Positions 19,189-29,694 of a stretch of 64,000 bases of DNA are shown one piece after another. The translations under genes and the position numbers were made by a program. The notes under the pieces are model-generated. The model was not told where the DNA came from and ran no database searches. It saw only the letters and a program-made list of their open reading frames with translations. The stretch is taken from the NCBI GenBank assembly GCA_947575235.1, contig CANPMT010000008.1, positions 1-64,000 on the forward strand, in the 5' to 3' direction. Origin of the DNA: an uncultured Porphyromonadaceae bacterium. GTDB taxonomy: Bacteria; Bacteroidota; Bacteroidia; Bacteroidales; Muribaculaceae. Each line of letters opens with the position of its first letter. Position 1 is the first letter of the stretch.

Positions 19189-20435
19189 CAGAGGAAACCA
19201 AGGAAGTTGACGGAACCGATGTGGCAACCGCACCGGAGGGCATCACCGAGGTTGAGAAGGTGGAGACGGATGGTATCACCGAGGTTGAGAAGGTGGAGGA
19301 GAAAGTTACCGACTCCTTTGAACAGCGTCTCAAACATCGTCACACCAACCCTTTCCGTCTATACATTCTCGATATTTACATCCTGAAGAAGTTTCTCGGC
19401 ACCTTCTTCCTCTCCACCATGCTCTTCCTGGCGGTAATCGCCATGTTTGACGTGACGGAGAAGCTCGACGCATTCCTCGTGGCGCCGCTCAATGAGACTA
19501 TCTTCGATTATTTCGGATCATTCCTCCCCTATTTCGCGAATCAGCTTTCACCACTGTTCGTGTTTATCGCGGTGATTTTCTTCACCTCGAAGATGGCAGG
19601 CAACTCCGAGATTATCGCAATCCTGTCAAGCGGCGTAAGTTTTGCGCGCCTTCTGCGCCCTTATATGATAGGAGCCGCCATCATAGCGGCCCTGACTTTC
19701 GCATTGAGCAATTACCTCATACCCCCGACCAATGTGCGCCGTATAGCCTACACCAACAAGTATGTCAAGAACAAGAAGGTGGAGACCAACGTCAACGTGC
19801 AGCTTCAGGTATCGCCGGGCGTAGTGGCCTACATCGGCCGCTTCGAAGACCGCAACAAGACGGGCTACCGGTTCTCGCTCGACCAGTTCAAGGATAAGGA
19901 ATTGGTGTCACGCACAACGGCTCAGATCGCCCGTTATGACACTACCCGAATGTATCACTGGATTCTGTCGGATTACATGACGCGCGATTTCGATGGCATG
20001 AAGGAGAAGATTACAAAAGGGAGTAAACTCGACACAATCATCCCCTTCGAACCCCGCGACTTCATGATATCGGTCAACGACCAGGAGACACTCACCACGC
20101 CCCAGCTGAGTGAGTATATCTCAAAGCAGAAGCAGCGCGGCGTGGCCAATATCAAGGCCTTCGAGATTGAGAAGGAACGGCGCATAGCGTCGACGGCTGC
20201 CGCTTTCATTCTCACATTGATCGGCATGTCGCTCTCATCCCGTAAGCAGAAAGGTGGTATGGGATTGAATATCGGTATCGGGCTCGGATTGAGTTTCAGC
20301 TATATACTCTTCTCCACAGTAACGAGTTCGTTTGCAATCTCGGGTCTCACGACCCCCTTCATAGCTATGGAGATACCGAATGTGGTGTATCTGATTATCG
20401 GATTATACCTCTACCGCAGGGCATCCCGCTATTGA
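19185..20435 (+). CDS. LptF/LptG-family permease (YjgP/YjgQ)
   Basis: LYILDIYILKKFLGTFFLSTMLFLAVIAMFDVTEKLDAF; ATGA overlap with tgt. Confidence 0.9.
   Translation: MTEETKEVDGTDVATAPEGITEVEKVETDGITEVEKVEEKVTDSFEQRLKHRHTNPFRLYILDIYILKKFLGTFFLSTMLFLAVIAMFDVTEKLDAFLVAPLNETIFDYFGSFLPYFANQLSPLFVFIAVIFFTSKMAGNSEIIAILSSGVSFARLLRPYMIGAAIIAALTFALSNYLIPPTNVRRIAYTNKYVKNKKVETNVNVQLQVSPGVVAYIGRFEDRNKTGYRFSLDQFKDKELVSRTTAQIARYDTTRMYHWILSDYMTRDFDGMKEKITKGSKLDTIIPFEPRDFMISVNDQETLTTPQLSEYISKQKQRGVANIKAFEIEKERRIASTAAAFILTLIGMSLSSRKQKGGMGLNIGIGLGLSFSYILFSTVTSSFAISGLTTPFIAMEIPNVVYLIIGLYLYRRASRY
19239..19304 (+). repeat. 33-bp in-frame tandem duplication in N-terminus of LptF/G-like gene
   Basis: Two copies of GITEVEKVE (19239-19271 and 19272-19304), almost identical at nucleotide level. 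Confidence 0.9.
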
Positions 20436-20792
20436 GAAATACCCCTTGCGGAAGAAACCGCAACCATAATCTTTAGGACGCATAATGTGCCCGTTGGCAA
20501 TGACGATGTCAATGTCGACGGGCACTAAATTTTTAAGACGTGACTCGGCATCACGGCCATGATTGAGTTCATACTCCTTGCAGAGACGGTCAAACGTCTC
20601 CACATCAAGCTCTGTCTCACCCGTCACCACTCCGTTGATGTAATTGCTTCCGGCATGACCCACAGGCAGAGTCTCGTAGATGTCGGAAGCCTTGAACTCC
20701 GAGAGCAGTCCGGAGAGCCAGAGCATCGCTTCGCTCACAGCCCTCTCACGGTTGCCGCAATTCGCGCCTAAACTGATAACAAGGGAATTCAT
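20403..20792 (-). CDS. folK: 2-amino-4-hydroxy-6-hydroxymethyldihydropteridine diphosphokinase (HPPK)-like
   Basis: MNSLVISLGANCGNRERAVSEAMLWL...LVPVDIDIVIANG; start at second Met. Confidence 0.8.
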   Translation of the reverse strand: MNSLVISLGANCGNRERAVSEAMLWLSGLLSEFKASDIYETLPVGHAGSNYINGVVTGETELDVETFDRLCKEYELNHGRDAESRLKNLVPVDIDIVIANGHIMRPKDYGCGFFRKGYFSIAGCPAVEV

Positions 20793-20796
20793 CTTC

Positions 20797-22032
20797 TCAG
20801 TTGCCAAGATGCTTCAGTGTGAAGAGAGTAATCTCAGGATAGGCATTGAGTATGCGCGAGGGCATACCAACCTCACCGGCTCCTATATTGACATACAGAC
20901 GCGTCTTGTGGCCACGGTCATTGAGACGCTCATACATCCCGCCCCATTGCTCGTAGCGGAATTTTGCGGGCGACCACTCCCAGCCCCCTATCTTTATCAT
21001 CATCTGCATGGCATGTGTGTGTCCGGCCAAGGAGAGGTCGATATTGGTGGTGTGCGACACCTCCTTGTCCCAATGCGCGGGATTATGCGTCATCAGAATC
21101 TTGAAACGGGTGTCGTTCTGATGATAAATGGAATCGGATGATGCCGGCAATGCCTTCTCCAAATCACCATACGTGGGGAATGGAGGGTCGCCGATATTCT
21201 CCACACCTATTACCATTATACTGTCGCTGCCCTTCGAAATGAAGCGGCGTGTATTGTTGAGTAGATCCCAGCCCATACGTTCCTGGTCAGCGGCAAGCTC
21301 GCGGTTGTTTGCAAGCCGGTCGTCGGGGTTGCTCCAATCCACATAGTCGCCATAGTCATGGTTTCCCAAGATGGAGAGCACTCCATCGGGAGCCTTAAGA
21401 CGTGAGAGCACACTTATGAAGGGTTTGAGCTCCTCGGTGCGGCGGTTCACGATATCACCTGTGAAGAGAATGAGGTCGGGATGCAAGGCATTTACAGAGT
21501 CAACCAAAGCGGATACGAAAGTAGTATCCGTACCCCAGGTGCCCACATGAATGTCGCTTATCTGCGCAATGGTATAACCGTTGAACGAGCGTGGGATCTT
21601 TGGCGACTCCACCTCCACCTCATTCACCTGTATGGCACGGCGGGTGACACCCACACCCCACCACATCATGATGAAGAGGGTTATACCCACGGCAGCCCCC
21701 ACCAGACGGGCCGGATGTCTCTTTGAGCGGCTATGCGATATAGCCCTGACCAACCGGCCGATCAAGCTGCATATCACATACCCCAACTTACCCACATATA
21801 CCGTAAGATATGAATAAAGCATCCACATCACGGTGAGAATGCCGGAGTCTTCCGAACGTCGCGGCAGACAGAGGGTGACAATGATGAAAACCCAGCACAC
21901 AACGGAGGTGACCAGATAAAACTTCCGCCAGAACCCCTTGCGGGCTTTACGGCTTATGTCGTTAAGTATATACAGGTCAACCAGCACGCTCGCCGCGAGC
22001 AGGATTACCATCATTATAAAGGGTATACGCAT
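20797..22032 (-). CDS. Membrane-anchored metallophosphoesterase
   Basis: IAQISDIHVGTW, LFTGDIVNRR, ILGNHDYGDYV, LSLAGHTHAMQM motifs after N-terminal TM segments. Confidence 0.9.
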   Translation of the reverse strand: MRIPFIMMVILLAASVLVDLYILNDISRKARKGFWRKFYLVTSVVCWVFIIVTLCLPRRSEDSGILTVMWMLYSYLTVYVGKLGYVICSLIGRLVRAISHSRSKRHPARLVGAAVGITLFIMMWWGVGVTRRAIQVNEVEVESPKIPRSFNGYTIAQISDIHVGTWGTDTTFVSALVDSVNALHPDLILFTGDIVNRRTEELKPFISVLSRLKAPDGVLSILGNHDYGDYVDWSNPDDRLANNRELAADQERMGWDLLNNTRRFISKGSDSIMVIGVENIGDPPFPTYGDLEKALPASSDSIYHQNDTRFKILMTHNPAHWDKEVSHTTNIDLSLAGHTHAMQMMIKIGGWEWSPAKFRYEQWGGMYERLNDRGHKTRLYVNIGAGEVGMPSRILNAYPEITLFTLKHLGN

Positions 22033-22043
22033 ATGTGATTATT

Positions 22044-23222
22044 TTATTCCAGACCTCCGAGAAGGCTCTTTAGTTTATTGCGGAGAGGATTGGCATACAT
22101 GGTGAGAATCATCTCCCACATGAAGTCACGTTCCTCTTTGGTGATGTCGCTCAGGTCAACTTTGTCAAGCTGACGGTTGAAGTATTCAACTGTCTCCTGC
22201 TTCTTCTCCTCGGTGTATTTTCTTGCGAATCTGTTGGTTTGATGAAGCAGGTCATAGGCCACGTAGTTGATGTCGAAAATCTCGTAACTGCGGTGGATTG
22301 CCTGGTCGATGAGACAGCCCACATGTTTGGCGGCACGGTTGTTGTCGCTGAAATCACCTATCTGGTCGAGCTTGCTGTTGATGCGCGGCGTAAGCTGGAA
22401 ATGCACACGCCCCTTGAACTGCAGCAGGCCGGTCTCCATCGAGAAGAGGTCGTCACGCTGGCTCTTCTTGAAGTCGGGGTCGCGGCGTTTCATGAGGAAT
22501 TCCCTCACCTTGAGGTAATCGTTGGGGTCGTATTCATATGATATGCACACCGGCATGAGGTTGATCTCCTTAACCTTGTCGACAAACTGTCCCTGACCGG
22601 CTATGGCGAGCATCTTCACGAGCGAATCCTGTGTGTGGTCGCTGCTGTCTTTGGCACGGCCCTCACGCTGTGCTATCCACACCGATTCATGCTTCTCAAG
22701 TATGCAATAGTGTATGTAGGCCGAAAGCTTCTTGGCAGCCTCTAAGCCCTCGCGCAGACCTGTATTACGCTTCACCACGAAACTCTTGTTGAGGCGCACC
22801 AGATCGGTAATCCAGTCATATATAAGCAGATTGTTGCCTATGGCCACCTCCGATGTGGGGTAGCCGCGCCGCAGGAAAGCGAGGTTGAGGAAAGAGGCGT
22901 CGAGCACGATGTCGCGGTGATTGGTGATGAAAGTATAGCTCATCGACGGGTTGAGATACTTCACCCCACCCAACGATATGCCGGATGTAGTGGTTTTGGC
23001 AAGCATCTCCAGAAACGGGAACATCACCTGATGCTGAAAATCATGTTTGTTATTGATTTTCAACAACTCCTCAATCAAAGCGGGCACATCCTTCGGAGGC
23101 ATCGTATAATTGACCGCATGCAGGAAGCCCGGTTCCTTGACAAGCTGCTCCATCTTTGAATGGAATTCCGAATCATCATACGGAGCTATATCGCTGAAAT
23201 TATAATCTTGCTGACTACTCAT
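22044..23222 (-). CDS. 1-acyl-sn-glycerol-3-phosphate acyltransferase-like protein
   Basis: PlsC-like region YTFITNHRDIVLDASFLN ... WIAQREGRAKDS. Confidence 0.75.
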   Translation of the reverse strand: MSSQQDYNFSDIAPYDDSEFHSKMEQLVKEPGFLHAVNYTMPPKDVPALIEELLKINNKHDFQHQVMFPFLEMLAKTTTSGISLGGVKYLNPSMSYTFITNHRDIVLDASFLNLAFLRRGYPTSEVAIGNNLLIYDWITDLVRLNKSFVVKRNTGLREGLEAAKKLSAYIHYCILEKHESVWIAQREGRAKDSSDHTQDSLVKMLAIAGQGQFVDKVKEINLMPVCISYEYDPNDYLKVREFLMKRRDPDFKKSQRDDLFSMETGLLQFKGRVHFQLTPRINSKLDQIGDFSDNNRAAKHVGCLIDQAIHRSYEIFDINYVAYDLLHQTNRFARKYTEEKKQETVEYFNRQLDKVDLSDITKEERDFMWEMILTMYANPLRNKLKSLLGGLE

Positions 23223-23377
23223 TCTTTCTCTGTTTATCTCCCGCCGTGATGTCAGGGGCCGAAACCTCTGTCACACCCGGCAGGGGTGTTCTCTTTTGCA
23301 AAATTAATGCTTTAACTCTAAATTAAAACAATTTCAATCTACAAATTTTATGAAATTCTCCACAGCCGGGAGTTTTA

Positions 23378-24511
23378 TCAGTCATTCTTTCTGTAAACCC
23401 TCCACTTTTCGATAAGCTGGGTCATATCGTCGGGTATGGGGCACTCGAAATCCATCTGCTTCCCGGTGACGGGATGCACGAAGCCGAGGGTACGGGCGTG
23501 CAGCGCCTGGCGCGGACAGGTCTGGAAACAGTTCTCCACAAACTGACGGTATTTTGCGAAAGTGGTGCCCTTGAGTATGCGGTCGCCTCCATAACGGGCA
23601 TCGTTGAACAGAGGATGACCCTGACTGAGCATATGCACCCTTATCTGATGCGTACGTCCGGTCTCAAGCACACATTTCACCACCGTCACATATCCGAACG
23701 ACTCAATCACGCTGTAGTGGGTCACGGCATGTTTCCCCACCTCCGGATCGCCGGTGACGCACATCTGAAGTTTATTGCGCGGATTACGGGCGATGTTTCC
23801 GGTGATGGTGCCAGTCTTCTCGGGAAAGTCACCCCACACCACCGCAACATACTCTCGCTTGGTGGTCTTGTGGAAGAACTGGTTGCCGAGATGTGTCTTC
23901 GCCTCGGGGGTCTTTGCCACCACGAGCAGACCGGAGGTATCCTTGTCAATACGGTGTACGAGTCCGAGTCTCGGGTCGCTCACGTCATAGTCGGGATTAT
24001 CCTTGAAATGCCAGGCCAAGGCATTCACCAGAGTGCCTGAATAATTGCCATGTCCGGGATGCACCACCAGTCCGGCCGGTTTGTTCACCACCAGCAGGCT
24101 CTCATCCTCATATACTATATCCAGAGGAATATCCTCCGGTATGATCTCAAGCTCATATCGCGGACGGTCCATCACGATGCTCACGCAATCGCCCGGTTTC
24201 ACCTTATAGCTCGACTTCACCGGCTTGCCGTTGGCAATCACGCATCCGGCATCCGCCGCCTGCTGAATACGGTTGCGCGATGTCTTCTGCATCCTGTCGA
24301 CAAGAAACTTGTCGACCCTGATCATCTCCTGCCCCTTGTCGGCCACGAAACGGAAATGCTCATACATCTCGCGTCCATCCTCGGTGATATAGGTGGGTTC
24401 CTCCACACTCTCGTTCTCATCTGAGATGAGATCGCCATCCATTTCCGCCGTCAGCTCCTCAGGGTCAAGAATATCTTCACAATTCTCCATATTATCAGCA
24501 GTGTCAGTCAT
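23378..24511 (-). CDS. RluD-family pseudouridine synthase
   Basis: S4-like N-terminus and GLVHRIDKDTSGLLVVAKT catalytic motif; start at MTDTADNMENCED overlapping the PASTA gene end. Confidence 0.92.
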   Translation of the reverse strand: MTDTADNMENCEDILDPEELTAEMDGDLISDENESVEEPTYITEDGREMYEHFRFVADKGQEMIRVDKFLVDRMQKTSRNRIQQAADAGCVIANGKPVKSSYKVKPGDCVSIVMDRPRYELEIIPEDIPLDIVYEDESLLVVNKPAGLVVHPGHGNYSGTLVNALAWHFKDNPDYDVSDPRLGLVHRIDKDTSGLLVVAKTPEAKTHLGNQFFHKTTKREYVAVVWGDFPEKTGTITGNIARNPRNKLQMCVTGDPEVGKHAVTHYSVIESFGYVTVVKCVLETGRTHQIRVHMLSQGHPLFNDARYGGDRILKGTTFAKYRQFVENCFQTCPRQALHARTLGFVHPVTGKQMDFECPIPDDMTQLIEKWRVYRKND

Positions 24512-25280
24512 TGATGAAATAAGTCTCTTCGTCATCATTCTCCTCGGTTGCCGGCACATTCTCATTCACGGGATCGGTCGGCACCGCGCTCTCCGGCACG
24601 TCAACCGCTTCCGGATCATAATATTCCGGTTCCATGGTATATTGCATATACTCCTCATTCTGGAGAGAGTCGCGCAATTCACCGAGACGACCGTCATATA
24701 CCTCCACCACAAGTTTGGCGTTGACGGGCACCTTCTCAGTCTTCTTCACCACCTTGCCGTTGGCGGTGATTTTCACTATGCAGTCATTATCGCCCAGCAC
24801 TCTCATCACCTGGATATTCTTGAATCCAAGTTCCTCGAGTCGAGCCATACCCTGGCGGAAAGAGAAACTCTTCAGCGCATCCTCACGCGGGTTGTTATCC
24901 TCGTCGATAACTACCTCCTTGGGATGCACGGCATTGATGTATAGGAAAATCTTACGACCCGGTTTGACGGTAGCGCCCGATTTTGGGAACTGTTCAATCA
25001 CGAACCCCGGTTTCACGTCCTCCTTATATATAGAGTCGCGAATATCCACTCTGAAGCCATTTTCATGAAGGATAGTTATTGCCTGGGTATACGACATATT
25101 CTCCACCTTCGGCACGATATCGGTCTCGCCATGCTTGGTAAATATCTGCAGCGAGAGATACACGATGAAAATGCCGAGGAGGGCCACTGCCACAATCACG
25201 AGAAAGTTAGCCAGCACCGGGTGACGTCCGAAGAAACCCGTGCTGACGGAAGCCTTATTACTGTCTGTCTTTTTCATCAA
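24504..25280 (-). CDS. PASTA domain-containing protein
   Basis: Single TM then PASTA-like VPKVENMSYTQAITILHENGFRVDI...VIEQFPKSGATVKPG. Confidence 0.88.
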   Translation of the reverse strand: MMKKTDSNKASVSTGFFGRHPVLANFLVIVAVALLGIFIVYLSLQIFTKHGETDIVPKVENMSYTQAITILHENGFRVDIRDSIYKEDVKPGFVIEQFPKSGATVKPGRKIFLYINAVHPKEVVIDEDNNPREDALKSFSFRQGMARLEELGFKNIQVMRVLGDNDCIVKITANGKVVKKTEKVPVNAKLVVEVYDGRLGELRDSLQNEEYMQYTMEPEYYDPEAVDVPESAVPTDPVNENVPATEENDDEETYFIND

Positions 25281-25478
25281 ACAAAATTTGCCCCAAAGTT
25301 AGCTAAAAAAATCCTAACACACCGCATAAAATCACCTCTACCCCCTAAATAGAAAAGAATAGCATATAAATATTGTATCCAAATATTAATAAATCTTAAC
25401 GTGGGCTTATTGTGCTTCCTTTTTCGGGATTCTTTTATTAACTTTGCACTTCAAAGCGTAAATTTACGAGTTAGATAA

Positions 25479-26279
25479 ATGCGTAGATTCTTATATTTCA
25501 TACCTGTCCTGCTGTTGTTAAGCTCCTGTGGTGAATATAACAAGGTGCTTAAAAGCAAGGATGTAGACTATCGCTTCGATTACGCCAAGCGCGCTTTCGA
25601 CCAGCGTAAGTACACCCAGGCAGCCACCGTGCTGGAGACAGTCTATACACCCCTCCGTGGAGGACCTAACGGTGAGGAGGCTCTCTTCCTCCTCGCTATG
25701 TCGTATTACGAGAACAAGGACTATCTCAACTCGGGCGTCTATTTCAAGACATACTATTCGCGTTACCCTCGCGGAAAGTTCGCCGAACTCGCCCGTTTCT
25801 ACTCCGGCTACGGTTACTACCTTGACTCACCCGACCCTCAGCTCGACCAGAGCCAGACCATAAAGGCTATCGAGGAGCTCCAGGGATTCCTTGACTATTT
25901 CCCCAAAAGCGACCGCGTAACCATCGCCCAGAATGCCATATTCGAGATGCAGGACAAACTCACTCTCAAAGAGCTGCAGAATGCCCAGCTTTACTATAAC
26001 CTCGGCAACTTCATGGGCAATAACTATGAGGCCGCTATCATTACCGCCCAGAATGCCCTCAAGAACTACCCCTACTCTAAGTTCCGCGAGGATTTCGAGC
26101 TGCTGGTGCTTAAGTCGAAATACCAGGAGGCGCGTCTCAGCGTCAACGAACGCCAGGCCGACCGTTACCGCGATGTCGTGGATGAGTATTTCTCTTACAT
26201 CAACAATTACCCCGACTCGAAAAACCGTAAAGAGGCCGACAATATCTACGAGATTGCACGAAAGCACATTAACGAATAA
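25479..26279 (+). CDS. bamD: Outer membrane protein assembly factor BamD
   Basis: Lipoprotein signal (LLLLSSCGEYNKVLKSKD) and TPR content. Confidence 0.9.
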   Translation: MRRFLYFIPVLLLLSSCGEYNKVLKSKDVDYRFDYAKRAFDQRKYTQAATVLETVYTPLRGGPNGEEALFLLAMSYYENKDYLNSGVYFKTYYSRYPRGKFAELARFYSGYGYYLDSPDPQLDQSQTIKAIEELQGFLDYFPKSDRVTIAQNAIFEMQDKLTLKELQNAQLYYNLGNFMGNNYEAAIITAQNALKNYPYSKFREDFELLVLKSKYQEARLSVNERQADRYRDVVDEYFSYINNYPDSKNRKEADNIYEIARKHINE

Positions 26280-26297
26280 CTATATATATTCTCCGTC

Positions 26298-26633
26298 ATG
26301 GATTATAAAAAGACTAACGCTCCGCTAAACACTGTGACCCGCGACATGATCGCGATGGCTGAACAGACCGGTAATGTCTACGAAACCGTTTGCATAATCG
26401 GCAAACGTGCCAACCAGATCGCCGTGGAGATGAAGAAGGAACTCGAGAAGAAACTTCAGGAATTCGCATCTACCGACAACCTTGAGGAGGTGTCGGAAAA
26501 CCGCGAGCAGATTGAAATCTCGAAATTCTATGAGAGACTCCCGAAACCTACCCTCATCGCCACTCAGGAATATATCGAGCATAAGCTCTACTTCGCAAAC
26601 CCCGCCAAGGAGAAGGACCGTCTCAACGACTGA
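26298..26633 (+). CDS. DNA-directed RNA polymerase subunit omega-like
   Basis: Short protein with GNVYETVCIIGKRANQIAVEMKKEL, omega/Rpb6-like. Confidence 0.8.
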   Translation: MDYKKTNAPLNTVTRDMIAMAEQTGNVYETVCIIGKRANQIAVEMKKELEKKLQEFASTDNLEEVSENREQIEISKFYERLPKPTLIATQEYIEHKLYFANPAKEKDRLND

Positions 26634-26654
26634 TACCCTCCCCTTGAGCCACCC

Positions 26655-27731
26655 TTGATTCTTATGACATCAAATACTGAAGCCGGATACTCTCCGGCTT
26701 CTTCTGTTCATATCTTCAACCCCGATACTGACTACGCCCTCGCAGCCGGACGCTCGCATTATAACCCCCCGGCAAGTATCCGCCGTCTACGCAGCGGAAT
26801 GCAGCTCTTCCCGGCAACATTCGCACATAGCGGCGACTTTATTGTGGTTGACGATGACTTTGATATCAGCTCTTATCCTCACCCTTCTCATTTGGCCGAG
26901 GCTAAAGCTAAGAATCTGAAACTTATCACATCTGACGAATTAGGCAGCCTCTTTCTCCGCGCCACAGACCCTCTTCCCGTTATCAAGCCCTGGGGGTGGA
27001 ACCATTCACTGAGACATCTGCTGAAAGGTGCCGGCGTCCCTGACAACGCTCTTAAATCTGACGACCGGATCGACGTGCTGCGCAATTTGGCACACCGGCG
27101 CACAACCATCCCTTTCATCAGAGAGCTGAAATCCTCTGTCAGCTTCCCATGTCTGGAGCTACCCTGCGAGTTCACCTCGGTGGAGAGTGCCATGGAGATG
27201 CTCCGCAATCATGGCGACCTTTATTTCAAACTCCCCTGGAGCAGCGCGGGACGCGGTGTGATCCGCGCGTCGGAGATGACTGAAGAGAAGTTGCGTCAAT
27301 GGTTGGGTGGAGGCATACGCCGTCAAGGTTCCGTAATGGGTGAGGTGACCTACCCCCGCTCGGCAGATTTCGCTACTGAATGGATATGCAGTGACGGTGA
27401 TGTAAGGTTCATGGGTCTGTCATGGTTCGCCACCACGCCGGATGGCAGGTATATGGGGAACACCCTCCTATCCGACAACGAGATACTCGACCTGATAAGC
27501 CGTCACACATCGCATATGGACGACAAGCTGATCGCGGCCCAGAAAGATGCCATAACCTCCCTGATAGCACCCCACTACGACGGACCCTTAGGAATAGACA
27601 TGCTCGCCACAACGGAGGGTGACATTAACCCTTGCGTGGAGATAAACCTGCGCATGACAATGGGGATGGCAACCTTATTGACAAGAGAGACAAACGGATT
27701 ATCAAGAGAAAGAAATGGACTCAACAGTTAA
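26655..27731 (+). CDS. Conserved hypothetical protein
   Basis: VHIFNPDTDYALAAGRSHYNPPASIRRLR...; overlaps next gene by 17 nt. Confidence 0.65.
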   Translation: MILMTSNTEAGYSPASSVHIFNPDTDYALAAGRSHYNPPASIRRLRSGMQLFPATFAHSGDFIVVDDDFDISSYPHPSHLAEAKAKNLKLITSDELGSLFLRATDPLPVIKPWGWNHSLRHLLKGAGVPDNALKSDDRIDVLRNLAHRRTTIPFIRELKSSVSFPCLELPCEFTSVESAMEMLRNHGDLYFKLPWSSAGRGVIRASEMTEEKLRQWLGGGIRRQGSVMGEVTYPRSADFATEWICSDGDVRFMGLSWFATTPDGRYMGNTLLSDNEILDLISRHTSHMDDKLIAAQKDAITSLIAPHYDGPLGIDMLATTEGDINPCVEINLRMTMGMATLLTRETNGLSRERNGLNS

Positions 27732-28473
27732 ATCACCAGTAGTGGCAATCGTCGGTCAAGGGAATGTGGCCACACACCTGTTCCGCGCTTTCGAAGGGGA
27801 AGCGGAGACAGTTCACGTCAATTCACATACTCTCGAAGGCATTCCCCACCCTTGCGATTTTATCCTGATTGCGGTCAAGGATGACGCCATACCCCTCTTG
27901 GCCGAGAGAATCAACGACGCTCTGAAGACTTACCCTACTACCACCCTTCCTGTCGTGGCACACACTTCAGGATCCACTCCCCTCTCCGCTCTCACCCCCT
28001 ACCGGGGTGCCAAGGGTGTGTTCTACCCCTTGCAGACATTCTCCGCCAACGACATTTTAGATTACCGCGAGATACCCTTCTTCATAGAAGGTGAGGATGA
28101 GACGACCGGAGAGAGACTCTCCCGACTGGCCTCCCTTATATCCCGCAACGTCCACATGGCCGACTCCTCAGTGCGGAAGGAGCTGCACATAGCTGCCGTT
28201 TTTGCGTGCAATTACACAAATCATCTGATAAGCATCGCCGACCGCCTTCTGCAGAAGTCCGGTCTTGATTACAAGGTGCTTATGCCGCTTATACGCCGTT
28301 CCATCGGCAAACTTGACCATCTGTCGCCTCACGAGGCCCAGACGGGTCCGGCGATAAGGGATGACCGCCGCACCATCGGTTCGCACCTCGCCATGCTCTC
28401 CGACACCCCCGCGCTGCGACATATTTATGAAACGCTCGCTGACTCTATCAAACAAGAATACTCACCTGAATAA
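27715..28473 (+). CDS. Rossmann-like / DUF2520 family protein
   Basis: VVAIVGQGNVATHLFRAF, HTSGSTPLSAL, GVFYPLQTFS motifs. Confidence 0.85.
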   Translation: MDSTVKSPVVAIVGQGNVATHLFRAFEGEAETVHVNSHTLEGIPHPCDFILIAVKDDAIPLLAERINDALKTYPTTTLPVVAHTSGSTPLSALTPYRGAKGVFYPLQTFSANDILDYREIPFFIEGEDETTGERLSRLASLISRNVHMADSSVRKELHIAAVFACNYTNHLISIADRLLQKSGLDYKVLMPLIRRSIGKLDHLSPHEAQTGPAIRDDRRTIGSHLAMLSDTPALRHIYETLADSIKQEYSPE

Positions 28474-28485
28474 ACCGGATACCCT

Positions 28486-28998
28486 ATGGAAGAACTGACA
28501 AAAATACGCGCATTCGTCTTCGATGTAGACGGAGTGCTCTCCCCCTCCACCATCCCCCTCGGCGAGGATGGATTCCCCACCCGTATGGTCAACATCAAGG
28601 ATGGCTATGCCTTGCAATTGGCTGTGAAGAAAGGATATAAGATCGCCATCATAACAGGTGGCACCTGCGAGGCTGTGCGCCGTCGTTTCGAAGCTCTTGG
28701 CATAACCGATATCTTCATGGGCTCCGCCAAGAAGTTGCCGATACTACGTGAGTGGATAGCCACCAACCATCTCTCGGCCGAGGAGGTTATATATATGGGC
28801 GACGACATACCCGACCTCCCTTGCATGCGCGAGGTCGGATTCCCCTGCGCACCCTACGACGCATGCTGGGAATGCCGAGAGACAGCCCTCTACGTGTCGA
28901 AATTCAGCGGCGGTTACGGTTGCGGACGCGACATCCTGGAGAAAGTCATGAAAGCGCAAGGTGCATGGCTCACCGATGCCGAAGCCTTCGGCTGGTAA
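28486..28998 (+). CDS. KDO-8-phosphate phosphatase-like HAD hydrolase
   Basis: FVFDVDGVLSP, GDDIPDLPCMREVG; KdsC-type length. Confidence 0.88.
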   Translation: MEELTKIRAFVFDVDGVLSPSTIPLGEDGFPTRMVNIKDGYALQLAVKKGYKIAIITGGTCEAVRRRFEALGITDIFMGSAKKLPILREWIATNHLSAEEVIYMGDDIPDLPCMREVGFPCAPYDACWECRETALYVSKFSGGYGCGRDILEKVMKAQGAWLTDAEAFGW

Positions 28999-29034
28999 AT
29001 GGCTCACCCGACTATCAACTAATACAACATATTT

Positions 29035-29616
29035 ATGCTTAACAATTTAGAGAAATACAAGATTCTCTTGGCAAGTAAGTCGCCACGCAGACGCGAGCTG
29101 CTGGAGATGCTGAGGATACCCTTCAACATAATAACAATCGGGGGTATCGATGAGAGCTATCCATCCGAGATTCCACTCTTAGAGGTGCCGGAATACGTAT
29201 CGGAGAAGAAGGCAGACGCCTTCCGCCGCAACATCTGCGACAACGAACTCATCATAACAGCCGACACAATGGTGATCTGCGACAACGAAATCTTAGGGAA
29301 ACCTAAAGATTCAGAGGATGCCAAACGTATGCTCCGCCTCCTTGCCGGGCGCACACATCAGGTGGCCACGGGAGTTACGATAGCCACCGCCGAGAAACGC
29401 ACCTCATTCACAACCGTATCGGAAGTGACCTTCGGTGAGCTGACTGATGAGGAGATTGAATATTACGTCGAGAACTACCAGCCCCTCGACAAGGCCGGGG
29501 CCTACGGCATACAGGAATGGATCGGGGCTGTGGCCGTAAGCGGAATAAACGGGAGCTTCTACAATGTGATGGGTCTCCCCGTCCACCGCCTCTTCCAGGA
29601 ACTCAGATATTTCTGA
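29035..29616 (+). CDS. maf: Maf family nucleotide pyrophosphatase
   Basis: ILLASKSPRRRELLEML motif. Confidence 0.93.
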   Translation: MLNNLEKYKILLASKSPRRRELLEMLRIPFNIITIGGIDESYPSEIPLLEVPEYVSEKKADAFRRNICDNELIITADTMVICDNEILGKPKDSEDAKRMLRLLAGRTHQVATGVTIATAEKRTSFTTVSEVTFGELTDEEIEYYVENYQPLDKAGAYGIQEWIGAVAVSGINGSFYNVMGLPVHRLFQELRYF

Positions 29617-29631
29617 CTTCTGTTTTAACTC

Positions 29632-29673
29632 CAAAATAAAAGGGACGCTGCCTGCAGCGTCCCTTTTATTTTG
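29632..29673. terminator. Bidirectional terminator between maf and ROK gene
   Basis: 20-bp perfect arms caaaataaaagggacgctgc / ct / gcagcgtcccttttattttg. Confidence 0.88.
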
Positions 29674-29694
29674 TCAGTAAGTATTATCTGTGTA

